Counted from the first letter of the stretch, positions 9,118 to 18,738 are shown. The stretch is DNA of 64,000 nucleotides from Roseateles sp. YR242 (GCF_900109745.1 NZ_FOAV01000007.1:124001-188000); one strand, 5' to 3'. Notes: generated by a model not told the origin, from the sequence alone. Made by a program: numbers and translations.

Positions 9118-9675
9118 ATGTCCACGCCCTATCGTGTTGCGGTGCTGATCGGCAGCCTGCGACAAGCCTCGTTCAACCGCAAGCTGGCACTGGCGCTGCA
9201 GAAGATCGCACCGCCTTCCCTCCAGCTCGAGATCGTCGAGATCGGGCATCTCTCCTTCTACAACGAGGACGAGGCCGCCTCGCCGCCGGCCGGTTATGCC
9301 GAGTTCCGCGCCACCATCAAGGCGGCGGATGCCGTGCTCTTCCTGAGCCCTGAATACAACCGGTCCATTCCAGCGGTGTTGAAGAACGCGCTGGATGTGG
9401 GGTCGCGGCCGTATGGCCAGAATGCCTTCAATGGCAAGCCCGCCGGTCTGATCACCTTGTCCCCGGGGGCGCTGGGTGGGTTTGGCGCCCATCACCATCT
9501 GCGCCAGGTGCTGGTGTGCCTGAATGTGGCCACCTTGCCGACGCCCGAGATGTATGTGGGCGGCGCGGCCGACATGTTCAATGCCGACGGTGGTTTCGTG
9601 AAGCCCGATACCGAAGCGTTCATGGCCAAGTACCTCGCTACGCTGGCGGACTGGGTAGGCAAGCAGAAGGGTTGA
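9118..9675 (+). CDS. NADPH-dependent FMN reductase / quinone reductase, flavodoxin fold
   Basis: This 185-residue cytoplasmic flavoprotein is of the ChrR/YieF/azoreductase-like family that reduces quinones, chromate or other acceptors with NAD(P)H. The phosphate-binding loop GSLRQASFNRKLA lies at residues 12-24, and the SPEYNRSIPAVLKNALD motif typical of the family follows at about 78-95. GALGGFGAHHHLRQVL is also conserved. The ribosome-binding site CAGGAGAG is strong. It precedes rsmE by only a few bases, so the two are probably co-transcribed. The physiological substrate cannot be deduced. Confidence 0.9.
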   Translation: MSTPYRVAVLIGSLRQASFNRKLALALQKIAPPSLQLEIVEIGHLSFYNEDEAASPPAGYAEFRATIKAADAVLFLSPEYNRSIPAVLKNALDVGSRPYGQNAFNGKPAGLITLSPGALGGFGAHHHLRQVLVCLNVATLPTPEMYVGGAADMFNADGGFVKPDTEAFMAKYLATLADWVGKQKG

Positions 9676-9680
9676 GCCTG

Positions 9681-10421
9681 GTGTCGCGTCTGTTTGTGGA
9701 GCAGCCGCTGGCGGCGGCTGCGTCTGAAGAAGATTTCGCCCTGCCGGCCGGGGCAGCCCGCCATGTGCAGGTCTTGCGCCTGCAACCCGGCGGCCAGGTC
9801 ACGCTGTTTGACGGCAGCGGCGACGAGTGGACGGCGGAAGTGACGGCCATGGGCCGCAGCGAGGTCCGCGTGGTGCTGCGTGAGCGCCACAGCGTTGACC
9901 GTGAATTGCATCCATCGGTGACATTGGCGGTGGTGATGCCCGCCAACGACCGCATGGACGGCATTGTGGAAAAAGCCTGCGAGTTGGGGGCGGTGGCCAT
10001 CCAGCCGCTGATGAGCGAGCGTTCGGTGTTGCGGCTCAGTGGCGAGCGGGCGCAGAAGAAGCAGGCGCACTGGCAGGGCGTGGCGGTGGCTGCGGCCGAG
10101 CAGTGCGGGCGGACACGGCCGTTGACGGTGGCGCCGGTGCAGACCTTGTCCGCATGGCTGGCCTCACTGGCGGCGGAGGCGGCCGAGGAGCGCCGCTGGC
10201 TCTTGAGCCCGGTGGCGGCGGAGCCGCTGTCCCGACGCGCCCGTGAAGGGCAGGGGCCCATCCTTGTGCTGAGCGGCCCGGAGGGCGGGCTCAGTGCGGA
10301 TGAAGAGCAATCCGCCCGCGCGCGCGGCTTCCAGGCGGTGCAACTCGGCCCCCGCATCCTGCGGGCGGACACGGCACCGCTGGCGGTGCTGGGATGGGTG
10401 GCGTTGGGCGGGTCGGCTTAA
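9681..10421 (+). CDS. rsmE: 16S rRNA (uracil(1498)-N(3))-methyltransferase
   Basis: This 246-residue SPOUT-class methyltransferase modifies U1498 of 16S rRNA. The N-terminal PUA-like part contains FALPAGAARHVQVLRLQPGGQVTLFDGSG, followed by MPANDRMDGIVEKACELG and the trefoil-knot SAM site ILVLSGPEGGLSADEE and LGPRILRADTAPLAVL near the C terminus. I place the start at GTG 9681 (MSRLFVEQ); TTG 9672 is in frame too. The long upstream open frame overlapping the FMN reductase is not supported. Its stop codon overlaps the stop of convergent rlmL by four bases. Confidence 0.95.
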   Translation: MSRLFVEQPLAAAASEEDFALPAGAARHVQVLRLQPGGQVTLFDGSGDEWTAEVTAMGRSEVRVVLRERHSVDRELHPSVTLAVVMPANDRMDGIVEKACELGAVAIQPLMSERSVLRLSGERAQKKQAHWQGVAVAAAEQCGRTRPLTVAPVQTLSAWLASLAAEAAEERRWLLSPVAAEPLSRRAREGQGPILVLSGPEGGLSADEEQSARARGFQAVQLGPRILRADTAPLAVLGWVALGGSA

Positions 10422-11752
10422 TCCGCCTCGCCCGCCTTGCCTGCTTCGCCCCGTTCAACAGGTTCACCCCGATCACCCGGCTCTGCCGCTGGCTTGCGGG
10501 CCGATCCGGCGACCAGATCAAACTTGAAGAGACGGCACTCAATGGGGCCATTCCACATGGGAATGCGGCGTGACTCCTTGAGGCGCATCTTGCTGGGCAG
10601 TTTCATTTCCGGGCACAGCAGCCAGGCTGTCCAGCCCGCTTCGTGCTGGGTGTAGGCACGCTTCCAATGCGCCGAGAGGCGAGGGAAGAAGTCGTCACCC
10701 GCGTCGCGTTCCTCGGAGAGGGGCTCGAAGGAGGCGCGCTGGCTGCCCGTGCCGGCCTTGCCGCGAACTTCGATGCGCTCGCCATAGGGCGGGTTGAGCA
10801 TCAGGGTGCCGGGCACATCGGCTGGCAGCTTGGGCGCCGGGCGCTCGAGGGCGTCGCCACCGTTGAACTGGATGTAAGACTCGACACCAGCCCGCTGCGC
10901 GTTGCGGCGGGCGAAGTCCACCATCCGGAAGGCGACATCGCTGGCGAAGAGCGGCACGGCCGGGGGATGCTCGTTGGCGCGGGCCTCGTCCTTCATGCTG
11001 CGCCAGGCAGGCAGCAGCGATTGGAAGGGACGCAGCTTTTCGAAGGCGAAACGGCGCTGGATGCCCGGGGCGATGCCGCAGGCAATAGTGGCCGCCTCGA
11101 CCACGATGGTGCCGGAGCCGCAGCAGGGGTCATGCAGGGCGCCGCCCTGCTCGGGCGTGCCCTTCCAGCCGGCGGCCGCCAGCATGGCGGCGGCCAGGGT
11201 TTCCTTCAGCGGCGCGTCGCCCTTGTCTTCGCGCCAGCCACGCTTGAACAGCGGCTCGCCGGAGCTGTCCACGTAGAGGGTGGCGTGTTGCTCGGTGAGG
11301 TGCAGCTGCAGTGGGAGGTCCGGCCAGCGGGTGTCCACGCTGGGGCGCTCGCCCGTGATTTCACGCATGACGTCGCAGACGGCATCCTTGACGCGCAAGG
11401 TCGCAAAGTTGAGGCTGTGCAGGGGGGAGTGCTGGGCGGTGGTGTCCACCCGCAGGGTCTGGTTGGGCGTGATCCACGCGCTCCAGTCGATGCGGTTGGC
11501 GAGGGCGTAGATATCGTCCTCGTGGTAGTACTCGCCGTAAGCCACCTCCACCAGCACGCGCTGGGCCAGGCGGCTGTGGAGGTTGAGGCGCATCACCGCC
11601 TCCAGCGTGCCAAGCAGGCCCACACCGCCTCGGAATGCCCGAGGCCCCTCCAGGCACTCCTGCGCGGAGAGGATGTCGCGGACTTCTTCTTCCAGCCAGG
11701 CTTCGACGCCGGCAGGGCAGGGGAGGAACAGATGGAAGGAGGGGGCGGACAT
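10418..11752 (-). CDS. rlmL: THUMP-domain class I 23S rRNA (guanine-N2)-methyltransferase, RlmL-like
   Basis: The 444-residue protein has an N-terminal ferredoxin-like/THUMP RNA-binding part (about 1-165) and a Rossmann methyltransferase domain with SAM motif DPCCGSGTIVVEAA and the base-flipping motif NPPYGERIEVRGK. It corresponds to the RlmL half of the E. coli RlmKL fusion, without the RlmK half, as is usual outside enterics. The target is inferred from the family (G2445 of 23S rRNA). The start MSAPSFHLF at 11752 fits the domain; about 210 extra in-frame upstream residues look like non-coding sequence. The last 30 residues are charged, Gly/Glu-rich and probably disordered. Confidence 0.9.
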   Translation of the reverse strand: MSAPSFHLFLPCPAGVEAWLEEEVRDILSAQECLEGPRAFRGGVGLLGTLEAVMRLNLHSRLAQRVLVEVAYGEYYHEDDIYALANRIDWSAWITPNQTLRVDTTAQHSPLHSLNFATLRVKDAVCDVMREITGERPSVDTRWPDLPLQLHLTEQHATLYVDSSGEPLFKRGWREDKGDAPLKETLAAAMLAAAGWKGTPEQGGALHDPCCGSGTIVVEAATIACGIAPGIQRRFAFEKLRPFQSLLPAWRSMKDEARANEHPPAVPLFASDVAFRMVDFARRNAQRAGVESYIQFNGGDALERPAPKLPADVPGTLMLNPPYGERIEVRGKAGTGSQRASFEPLSEERDAGDDFFPRLSAHWKRAYTQHEAGWTAWLLCPEMKLPSKMRLKESRRIPMWNGPIECRLFKFDLVAGSARKPAAEPGDRGEPVERGEAGKAGEAD

Positions 11753-12068
11753 CGCGACAGTCTGGGGGGAGATGGGGGCAGGTTGCACGACGTCGGGTGT
11801 CGTGCGGATTAGGGGGATTGTCCCACCGTGCTTCAAGTGGGGGGAGGCGGTTCGCTGCATGTCATTGGGGGAGGCTGACTGCGCGCGGGAAGTGCCGGTC
11901 CGGGGGGCATTGGCTCCATGTCCTCCGCCCGCTCCGCGGTCTCCCCCTAATATTTGCGCAAATACCCCCCGGACCGGCAGCTCCCGCAACCGAGATAGGC
12001 AACGGCCCTCGACTGATGACCGCGTGAGGCGGCCTCGAACGGCAACGCGCAGACCGAGCCTCGGTGAA
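11753..12068. other. Intergenic region between rpoN and rlmL
   Basis: This 316-base gap carries no gene I can support. It holds a long imperfect inverted repeat with a perfect palindrome inside its loop (listed separately). It probably contains the rlmL promoter, although I see no clear -35/-10 pair. Confidence 0.5.
11885..11987. repeat. Inverted repeat with 23-base arms enclosing a perfect 14-base palindrome
   Basis: Arms at 11885-11907 and 11965-11987 match at 21 of 23 positions as reverse complements; both contain TGCCGGTCCGGGGGG read outward. The 57-base spacer contains the perfect palindrome TATTTGCGCAAATA (11951-11964). There is no T-tract, so it is not an ordinary terminator, and no obvious target-site duplication flanks it. 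It could be a cruciform or operator. Confidence 0.7.
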
Positions 12069-13604
12069 TCAGCGAGCCTTGCGCAGATTGGCTGGCGCCA
12101 GTTTGAGCGCTTCACGGTACTTGGCCACCGTGCGCCGGGCCACGGTGATGCCCTGTTCACCGAGCATGGTGGAGAGCTGGCTGTCCGAGAGCGGGCTGGC
12201 CGTGTCTTCCGCAGCAATGAATTGCTTGATGAGGGCACGCACCGCCGTGGAAGAGGCATTGCCGCCCGCTTCGGTGGAGAGGCTGGAACCGAAGAAATAC
12301 TTGAGTTCGAAGGTGCCCCACGGCGTGGACATGTACTTGGCCGTGGTGACGCGTGAAATGGTGGATTCGTGCAGACCAAGTTCGTCCGCAATCTCGCGCA
12401 GAACCAGCGGCTTCATGGCCAGCTCGCCATGGGTGAAGAAGCCGCGCTGGCGCTCCACGATGGCCTCGCTGACCCGCAGGATGGTGTCGAAGCGCTGCTG
12501 GATGTTCTTGATGAACCAGCGCGCCTCCTGCAGTTGCCCACCCAGCGGCGAGTTGCTGACGCCCCCGCGCGTGGCCCGCAAAGCCTGGGCATAGAGGTCG
12601 TTGATGCGCAGCTTGGGCAGGACATCCGGATTGATCATGACCCGGAAGCCGCGACCCGCCTTCTGCACGATGACGTCAGGCACCACCGGCCGGTTTTCGC
12701 TGCGGGCGAAGCGGCGGCCAGGCTTGGGCTCCAGCGTGGCAATCATGGCCTGCGCACCACGCAGCAACTCGTCATCCGCCCCGGTGAGGGACATGAGCCG
12801 GCGCCAGTCGCGCTTGGCCAGCAGTTCGAGGTGGCGGCGGCAGATGACGATGGCCAGGGCCTGTTCAGGTGAGCGGGGATGGGTGCGCAGCTGCAGTTCC
12901 AGGCACTCGCCCAGGTCGCGGGCCCCCACACCCGCCGGCTCCATGGATTGCAGCCACTTGAGCGCGCACTTGAAGGTGTCGAGCAGGTCTTCCCGCTGCT
13001 CTTCGTCCGCCTCTTCACCCAGCAGGGCCAGGACCAGGTCCTCCAGCGGGTCTTCGAGGTAGCCGTCGTCGTTCAGGGATTCAATGAGCGCCAGCAGGGC
13101 CGCACGGTCCACTTCGCCCAGGTGCATGCCCGCCATCTGGCCGCGCAGCACATCCTGCAGCGAAGCATCCGGGGCTTCGGTCTCGGGGCGCTCGTCATCG
13201 TCGCCGCCTGAATTCGATGCGCTCGACGGCTGCTCACGAATGCCGTCGAAGTCGTCACGCTCCGTGCCGTTCTCCCAGTCGTCCCGCTCGGTGGTGCCGA
13301 AGTCTTCGGCACGCATTTCTTCGGCACCGCCGGCCTCACCACCCGCCTCGGCGTCACCAGCGTCGGCCGTGCGCTCGTCTCGTTCGGTCTGGCGGTCATC
13401 ACGCTCCGCCACCCGTTCCGGCGGCGTCGGGGCCGGCCCCACGTCATGCTCTTCCTCGGCTTCCAGCAAGGGGTTGCTGGCGAGCATCTGCTCGACCTCT
13501 TGATGAAGCTCCAGCGTGGAAAGCTGCAACAGACGGATGGACTGCTGCAGCTGAGGCGTCAGCGCAAGATGCTGGGACAGGCGTACCTGTAGCGTCGGCC
13601 TCAT
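12069..13604 (-). CDS. rpoN: RNA polymerase sigma-54 factor
   Basis: This 511-residue sigma factor directs RNA polymerase to -24/-12 promoters with AAA+ activators. Region I is the Gln/Leu-rich start (SQHLALTPQLQQSIRLLQLS, about 8-27). Region II is long and acidic (about 50-150, rich in Asp/Glu). The core-binding and helix-turn-helix regions follow, and the RpoN box VARRTVAKYREAL lies close to the C terminus. It follows lptB by 14 bases in the usual lptA-lptB-rpoN order. The hpf/PTS genes common after rpoN in proteobacteria are not here. Confidence 0.97.
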   Translation of the reverse strand: MRPTLQVRLSQHLALTPQLQQSIRLLQLSTLELHQEVEQMLASNPLLEAEEEHDVGPAPTPPERVAERDDRQTERDERTADAGDAEAGGEAGGAEEMRAEDFGTTERDDWENGTERDDFDGIREQPSSASNSGGDDDERPETEAPDASLQDVLRGQMAGMHLGEVDRAALLALIESLNDDGYLEDPLEDLVLALLGEEADEEQREDLLDTFKCALKWLQSMEPAGVGARDLGECLELQLRTHPRSPEQALAIVICRRHLELLAKRDWRRLMSLTGADDELLRGAQAMIATLEPKPGRRFARSENRPVVPDVIVQKAGRGFRVMINPDVLPKLRINDLYAQALRATRGGVSNSPLGGQLQEARWFIKNIQQRFDTILRVSEAIVERQRGFFTHGELAMKPLVLREIADELGLHESTISRVTTAKYMSTPWGTFELKYFFGSSLSTEAGGNASSTAVRALIKQFIAAEDTASPLSDSQLSTMLGEQGITVARRTVAKYREALKLAPANLRKAR

Positions 13605-13618
13605 CGTCGCTCCAGCGC

Positions 13619-14386
13619 TTACATCCGGAAGTGCTCGCCGAGGTAGACCCGGCGCACGTCCTGATGTTCGACGATGTGCTGCGGCGTACCTTCCGCCAGA
13701 ACCGCCCCCTCGCTGATGATGTAGGCGCGGTCGCAGATGCCCAGGGTCTCGCGGACGTTGTGGTCCGTGATGAGCACACCAATGCCGCGCTGCTTGAGGA
13801 AGCGGATGATGCGCTGGATCTCCAGGACAGCAATGGGGTCCACGCCGGCGAAAGGCTCGTCCAGCAGGATGAAACGCGGCTGCGTGGCCAGGGCGCGGGC
13901 GATTTCCACCCGGCGGCGTTCGCCACCGGAAAGTGCCGGCGCCGGGGTGTCGCGCAGCTTCTCGATGGAGAGCTCCTGCAGCAGCTTGTCCAGCTCGGCA
14001 TTGATGCGCGCAGTCGGCCAGGCCTTGCCCTGGTCGTCGCGCTGCAGTTCCAGCACGGCACGGATGTTCTCTTCCACATTGAGCTTGCGGAAGATGGAGG
14101 CTTCCTGCGGCAGGTAGCTCAATCCCAGACGCGAACGCTGGTGGATGGGCAGGCGCTGCACGGGCTGGCCGTCGATCTGGATCTCGCCGGCATCGGCGCG
14201 GACCAGACCCACGATCATGTAGAAGCTGGTGGTCTTGCCGGCGCCATTGGGGCCCAGCAAACCAATCACTTCACCGCTGTGCAGATCCAGGTGGACATCC
14301 TTGACCACCTTGCGCACGCCATAAGTCTTCTGCAGCCCCCAGGCCTGCAGGCGGCTCCTGGGGGTGGAGGCACGGGCTTCACTCAT
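13619..14386 (-). CDS. lptB: LPS export ABC transporter ATP-binding protein
   Basis: This 255-residue ATPase powers lipopolysaccharide extraction from the inner membrane with LptF and LptG. Walker A ([17 protein letters not shown]), the Q-loop region (YLPQEASIF), the ABC signature ([15 protein letters not shown]), Walker B ([13 protein letters not shown]) and the switch His ([10 protein letters not shown]) are all present. It overlaps lptA by four bases (ATGA), which indicates translational coupling. Confidence 0.97.
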   Translation of the reverse strand: MSEARASTPRSRLQAWGLQKTYGVRKVVKDVHLDLHSGEVIGLLGPNGAGKTTSFYMIVGLVRADAGEIQIDGQPVQRLPIHQRSRLGLSYLPQEASIFRKLNVEENIRAVLELQRDDQGKAWPTARINAELDKLLQELSIEKLRDTPAPALSGGERRRVEIARALATQPRFILLDEPFAGVDPIAVLEIQRIIRFLKQRGIGVLITDHNVRETLGICDRAYIISEGAVLAEGTPQHIVEHQDVRRVYLGEHFRM

Positions 14387-15000
14387 TGGGGCTGGCGCGA
14401 GTTCAGGTTGAGACTGGGGCGCAGACCCAAGGGGGCACTGGCGGCGGAGGCGGGTTCGGCGGGCGCGTTCTTGGGCATCAGCACCACACGCCCCCGGCCG
14501 GAGGGATGCGGTGAGGACGCGCCGGTTTCCACCAGCAGCCGCTCCGTCCGGTTGTCGTAATTGAGGGTGGCACCCGCCATGGTCTGCATGAGCTGGTCGC
14601 CCCGCATGACCTTGGCTTCAGCATTCCCGACCAGGCGGATGGTTTCGCTGCGGGTGTCGTACTCGATCTGGTCGGCACGCCCTTCGATGCGCTCACCCGG
14701 GGTGTCCCGGTCCTGCCGGAACTGCACTTGGCGGCTGGTGTCGCCATTGGCGTAGGCCGTGTAGTAACCGTCGTTGGTTTCCTGGACGTCCATGCGCTCG
14801 GCGCGCAGCATCAGGGAGCCCTTGGTCAGGATGACATTGCCATTGAACTCGGCCCGTTGCTTGGCCTTGTCGACGGCGCCTTCCTTGTCAAAGACAAGGT
14901 TCAAGGGCTTCTGGCGGTCGTCCTTGGCAGCCTGGGCCCAGGGCACGGCCAACGCCAGGGCGAGTGCTCCGGACAACATCAGGGGGCGGCGAAGGGGCAT
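14383..15000 (-). CDS. lptA: LPS transport periplasmic protein
   Basis: The 205-residue product bridges LPS across the periplasm to LptDE. A signal peptide (about 1-24, ending AQA) precedes an OstA-type beta-jellyroll region with the family pattern [42 protein letters not shown] and GATLNYDN. The start MPLRRPLML has a CAGGA site upstream. It heads the lptA-lptB-rpoN operon. The lptC gene that usually precedes lptA is absent; instead there is nearly 500 bases of repeat-bearing non-coding DNA. Confidence 0.93.
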   Translation of the reverse strand: MPLRRPLMLSGALALALAVPWAQAAKDDRQKPLNLVFDKEGAVDKAKQRAEFNGNVILTKGSLMLRAERMDVQETNDGYYTAYANGDTSRQVQFRQDRDTPGERIEGRADQIEYDTRSETIRLVGNAEAKVMRGDQLMQTMAGATLNYDNRTERLLVETGASSPHPSGRGRVVLMPKNAPAEPASAASAPLGLRPSLNLNSRQPQ

Positions 15001-15220
15001 GGTGGAATCCTGGCGGCACAAAACTTGCAAGCCATTCTAGCCCTGCGATGGAAAGTCACAGGAGGCGTGCCGGCCCTATCTCGAGGGCGTCTGTGGTCAA
15101 TTAGCCGCGAGACGAGCACTGTGCCCGCTCCGAACTCCTGCAGGCTTCGCGCTTGGTGGAGGCCCCGCTCCGGGCTGCAGAAGCATTACTGGCCCCGACC
15201 AAGGGCATTCCCCATAGCCG

Positions 15221-15253
15221 AAACAACAAAGGCACCCGAAGGCGCCTCTTTCA
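15221..15253 (-). terminator. Intrinsic terminator of the argS-SPOR-dsbA transcript
   Basis: Read on the minus strand, GGCGCC-TTCG-GGTGCC forms a stable UUCG-capped stem (one G-U pair) followed by TTTGTTGTTT. It lies about 240 bases past the dsbA stop. Confidence 0.6.
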
Positions 15254-15356
15254 TTCACATCAGCGCACCCGCTTCCAGGCCCACCCCGCGGATCCCAGCA
15301 TCCAAGGCCACAACCATGGATCCTCCCCAGCATCCCCAAGCCACACCCGTGGATCT

Positions 15357-15489
15357 GGCTTTGCCAGGCCACTGGGTGGCGCCCCTAGGGGGCAGGAGCG
15401 GGAGCGACTGGGGGGCCCAGAGTCCTTTGGCTTTGCCAGGCCACCGGGTGGCGCCCCCTGGTGGCAGGAGCGAGAGCGACTGGGGGGCC
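15357..15489. repeat. Two tandem copies of a 61-base palindromic unit
   Basis: Units at 15357-15417 and 15429-15489 both begin GGCTTTGCCAGGCCAC, run through GGGTGGCGCCCC, and end GAGCGACTGGGGGGCC. Internal GGTGGC/GCCACC-type pairing would fold them as hairpins in the 3' untranslated region of dsbA. Confidence 0.75.
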
Positions 15490-16170
15490 TTACTTTCTGG
15501 ATTGTTCGAGAAGGAAAGTAGCGACAGCGATCGCTCGCTGGCCCAGCTCTTCCTCGCTTGCGCGCAGGCCGAAACCCGCCATGGCCGGGGAGGTCAGGAA
15601 GCGGCCACCGATGGCGATCGTGGGCACGCCGTCAATGTTGTAGCTGTCCTGCAGCTTGGTCGCCTGCAGGCACTTGGTCTGCACGGTGAACGAGTTGTAG
15701 GTCTCCAGGAACTTGGCTGAATCCACACCCAGCGGCGCCAGGAAGGTCGCCATGGCCTTGGGGTCGGTCAGGGCCTGCCCGCCGCGGTGGATGGCATTGA
15801 AGATGGCCGGGCGGACCTGTGCTTCCTTGCCCATGGCTTCCAGCGTGAAGAACAGGCGCTGGTGGATCTTCACGTTTTCGCGGAAGGCCACATGCACCTT
15901 GCGATAGGTCACGTCCGCCGGCAACTGCTTGGCCCAGGCTTCAATCGTGGGCTCGAAGACGTAGCAGTGCGGGCATCCATACCAGAAGAACTCGATGACC
16001 TCGATCTTGCCGGGCGCGGCGCCCGGGATCTTGTTGGCCAGCTTCTGGTATTGGCGGCCTTCGACCGGGCCCCCCTGGGCCAGGGCCGGTTGGGTGACCA
16101 GCAAGCCACCGGCGCTGCCGGCCGCCAGAGCCGAGGCGGCGGACAGGTGGGTGAATTCGCGACGCTTCAT
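15490..16170 (-). CDS. dsbA: Periplasmic thiol:disulfide interchange protein DsbA
   Basis: This 226-residue protein oxidises cysteine pairs in the periplasm. A signal peptide with an RR-containing start (MKRREFTHLSAASALAAG, cleavage after about residue 32 at ALAQ) precedes the thioredoxin fold. The active site is FFWYGCPHCYVF, and the cis-Pro loop is GVPTIAIGG. I chose ATG 16170 because AAGGA stands eight bases before it. The order argS, SPOR protein, dsbA is common in Burkholderiales. The preceding SPOR gene ends 75 bases upstream. Confidence 0.93.
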   Translation of the reverse strand: MKRREFTHLSAASALAAGSAGGLLVTQPALAQGGPVEGRQYQKLANKIPGAAPGKIEVIEFFWYGCPHCYVFEPTIEAWAKQLPADVTYRKVHVAFRENVKIHQRLFFTLEAMGKEAQVRPAIFNAIHRGGQALTDPKAMATFLAPLGVDSAKFLETYNSFTVQTKCLQATKLQDSYNIDGVPTIAIGGRFLTSPAMAGFGLRASEEELGQRAIAVATFLLEQSRK

Positions 16171-16245
16171 CTTCAAGTTCCTTTGCGGATCACCGGTCGA
16201 ACCGGCGCCGCGATGCTAGGGAATCAAACTTAGGCTGACATTAAT

Positions 16246-16926
16246 TCAGCGCTGCACCGCCACCAGATTGGCTTCGATGCCGGCCGACTCCAGCTTCTTC
16301 TGCTGGCCTTCGGCTTCATCGCGGCTGTCGAATGGGCCCAGGCGCACCCGGTAGACGGTGCGGCCCGACTGCTCACGCTCCATCACCTTGGCGGAAAAAC
16401 CCTGGATGGCCAGCTTGGCGCGCTGCTGCTCCGCATCTTCCATGCGAGTGAACGCCCCCGCCTGCACGAAGTAGCCGCTGCCCGCACGGGTGCCATCGGC
16501 TGGCTTGTCGGCAGGTTTGTCAACGGGTTTGTCCGCCGGCTTGCTGGCATCCACCTTGGCGGTATTGGCCGCACGCCCGTCCACTGCTGGCGGCGTGACC
16601 GGCTGCGTGGCCGCTGTCGCGGGTGCGGGAGTTGCTGGTATCGGTGCCGGCGTGGCCGCTGGCGGAACCACCGCCGGTGCCGCTGTGACGACGCCGGAGG
16701 CTGCCTTGGCGCCAGCGCGGCCCGCGAGCGGGGCATTCGGATCCCAGTTGCGGTTGCGCTCCGCTTCCTGTGCGTCCTGCTCGGCCGTGCGCTGAGGCAG
16801 CTTGTTGATGAAGGGGACCGGTGCCTTGGTGACATACAACGCCACCCCCAGCGCAATGCCCAGCCCCAGCAACAGGCCCACGATCAGGCCCATGGCGAAG
16901 CCGCCGCGCTGTTTCTCCTTGCTCAT
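16246..16926 (-). CDS. SPOR-domain membrane protein (FtsN/DedD-like)
   Basis: The 226-residue protein has a short cytoplasmic N terminus, one transmembrane helix (about 13-33), a long Ala/Pro/Thr/Lys linker with repeated [10 protein letters not shown]-type motifs (about 50-145), and a C-terminal SPOR domain (about 148-226; [33 protein letters not shown]). SPOR domains bind denuded septal peptidoglycan, so a role in division-site wall remodelling is likely. Its start overlaps the end of argS by four bases. Being short, it is more DedD-like than full FtsN. Confidence 0.88.
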   Translation of the reverse strand: MSKEKQRGGFAMGLIVGLLLGLGIALGVALYVTKAPVPFINKLPQRTAEQDAQEAERNRNWDPNAPLAGRAGAKAASGVVTAAPAVVPPAATPAPIPATPAPATAATQPVTPPAVDGRAANTAKVDASKPADKPVDKPADKPADGTRAGSGYFVQAGAFTRMEDAEQQRAKLAIQGFSAKVMEREQSGRTVYRVRLGPFDSRDEAEGQQKKLESAGIEANLVAVQR

Positions 16927-18653
16927 TGATGCTCCTGGTTATCTCGAGCCATCGCTTCCGGGGCGGACACGCCCAGCACCGCTAGCGCATTGCGCAGCAC
17001 CTGACGGGTGGCTGCCAGCAGCGCCATGCGGGACCGGGTCAGCGCGGGGTCATCGACCAGGAAACGCTCGGCCGCATAGTAGCTGTGGAAGGCGCCGGCC
17101 AGATCGCGCAGGTAGAACGCCACGTCATGCGGCGCGAGGTCTTCCGCCGCACTGGTGAGCATGCGGGGGAAGTCCGCCAGCTTCTGCATCAGCGCGAATT
17201 CGGTCGGCGCGGTCAGCAGGCCGAGATCGGCCTGGCCCACCGCGGCCAGGTCGCCGCCCTTGTCTTCCCAGGCCCGCAGCACGGAGCAGATGCGGGCATG
17301 GGCGTACTGCACGTAGAAGACCGGGTTCTCGTCATTGGCCTTGAGCGCCAGGTCGACGTCGAAGATGAATTCGGTGTCGGCCTTGCGGCTAATCAGGAAG
17401 AAACGCACCGCGTCCCGGCTGGTCCAGTCGATCAGGTCGCGCAGGGTGACGTAGGAGCCGGCCCGTTTGGAGATCTTGACCTCCTCGCCGCCCTTCATCA
17501 CCGTCACCATCTTGTGCAGCACGTAGTCCGGGAAGCCCTGGGGGATGCCCACGCCGGTGGCCTGCAGGCCGCCCCGCACCCGGGCAATCGTGCCGTGGTG
17601 GTCGGTGCCCTGGATGTTGATGCACTTCGAGAAGCCGCGCTTGAACTTGTTGACGTGGTAGGCCACGTCCGGCACGAAGTAGGTGTAGGTGCCGTCGGAC
17701 TTGCGCATGACGCGGTCCTTGTCGTCACCATAGTCGGTGGAGCGCAGCCACAGCGCGCCGCCTTCTTCGAAGGTCTTGCCGTTGGCGATCATGCGCGAGA
17801 CGGCTTCTTCCACCTGGCCACCCGTGTAGAGGCTGGATTCCAGGAAGTAGTTGTCGAAGCGCAAACCAAAGGCCTGCAGGTCCAGGTCTTGCTCATGACG
17901 CAGGTAGGCCACCGCGAATTGGCGGATGCTGTCCAGGTCGTTGATGTCGCCGGAGGCGGTGAATTCGCGGTCGTCGGCCTTGACGGTTTCCTTGCGCAGG
18001 AAGGCGTCGGCGATGTCCTGAATGTAGTCGCCGTTGTAGGCGGATTCCGGCCAGCCGGCGTCCCCAGGCTTGATGCCGTTCAGGCGCGCCTGGGTGGAGT
18101 TGGCCAGGGTGGCGATCTGCACACCGGCATCGTTGTAATAGAACTCCCGGTTGACCTTCCAGCCCTGGGTGCCAAAGAGCTGGCACAGCGAGTCGCCCAG
18201 GGCGGCCTGGCGAGCGTGACCCACGTGCAGCGGGCCGGTCGGGTTGGCGGAGACGAACTCGACCAGCACGGAATCCGTACGGGCCGGCTGTTCGCCAAAC
18301 CGGGCCTGCGCCGTCTGCACCTCACCAATCACGGCCTGGCGCGCCGCCGGCGTGAGGCGCAGGTTGATGAATCCCGGGCCCGCGATTTCCAGGGCTTCCA
18401 CCCAGCGCTGGACGGCCGGCTGCGCCTGCAGCTGTGCGATCAGCGTCTGCGCGAGTTCGCGCGGGTTCTTTCGCAAGGCCTTGGAGAGCTGCATGGCCGC
18501 CGTACAGGCGTAGTCGCCGTGGCTGGCCTGCTTGGGCGTTTCAAAAGCGGCCGCGGGGGCGGCGGCCAACGCGCCGCTGGCAACGGCGTCCTGGCTCAAG
18601 GCCTGGAGGACAGTCCCCAGGGCTTCGAGCAATTCCTGCTTGGCTTGGATCAT
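16923..18653 (-). CDS. argS: Arginyl-tRNA synthetase
   Basis: This 576-residue class I synthetase charges tRNA-Arg. The HIGH-type motif appears as [12 protein letters not shown], and the KMSKS counterpart is the degenerate [13 protein letters not shown], as is usual for ArgS. An N-terminal Arg_tRNA_synt_N domain and a C-terminal DALR anticodon-binding domain (ending [12 protein letters not shown]) complete it. I placed the start at [10 protein letters not shown] (18653); the extra 20 residues upstream are unlikely. It is divergent from the kinase gene, with about 85 bases between starts. Confidence 0.97.
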   Translation of the reverse strand: MIQAKQELLEALGTVLQALSQDAVASGALAAAPAAAFETPKQASHGDYACTAAMQLSKALRKNPRELAQTLIAQLQAQPAVQRWVEALEIAGPGFINLRLTPAARQAVIGEVQTAQARFGEQPARTDSVLVEFVSANPTGPLHVGHARQAALGDSLCQLFGTQGWKVNREFYYNDAGVQIATLANSTQARLNGIKPGDAGWPESAYNGDYIQDIADAFLRKETVKADDREFTASGDINDLDSIRQFAVAYLRHEQDLDLQAFGLRFDNYFLESSLYTGGQVEEAVSRMIANGKTFEEGGALWLRSTDYGDDKDRVMRKSDGTYTYFVPDVAYHVNKFKRGFSKCINIQGTDHHGTIARVRGGLQATGVGIPQGFPDYVLHKMVTVMKGGEEVKISKRAGSYVTLRDLIDWTSRDAVRFFLISRKADTEFIFDVDLALKANDENPVFYVQYAHARICSVLRAWEDKGGDLAAVGQADLGLLTAPTEFALMQKLADFPRMLTSAAEDLAPHDVAFYLRDLAGAFHSYYAAERFLVDDPALTRSRMALLAATRQVLRNALAVLGVSAPEAMARDNQEHQ

Positions 18654-18738
18654 GTGTCGCATTTTAGGGGGCATGCCCTGTAATAGACCGTCATTCCACT
18701 TGCCGCTCGACACCCTGTGGGGCAGGATGCCTCTAACG

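Larger units (their letters stand above)
15001..15489. other. Repeat-bearing intergenic region upstream of lptA and downstream of dsbA
   Basis: This 489-base region has no supported gene. It contains a minus-strand terminator (15221-15253), two approximate copies of a roughly 33-base GATCC...CATCC element (about 15290-15355), and two tandem copies of a 61-base unit ending at the dsbA stop. The lptA promoter must lie within about 15001-15220; a TAGAAT -10-like hexamer is present on the minus strand near 15035, without a convincing -35. Confidence 0.55.

Noticed and set aside
10437-12027. Plus-strand frames across rlmL
   Set aside because: They are shadows; SAM motif and NPPY catalytic motif are on the minus strand.
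15097-15372. Minus-strand open frame in the place where lptC would be expected
   Set aside because: The translation is Gly/Cys/Pro-rich with repeats and lacks a membrane anchor or LptC pattern; it is produced by the DNA repeats.
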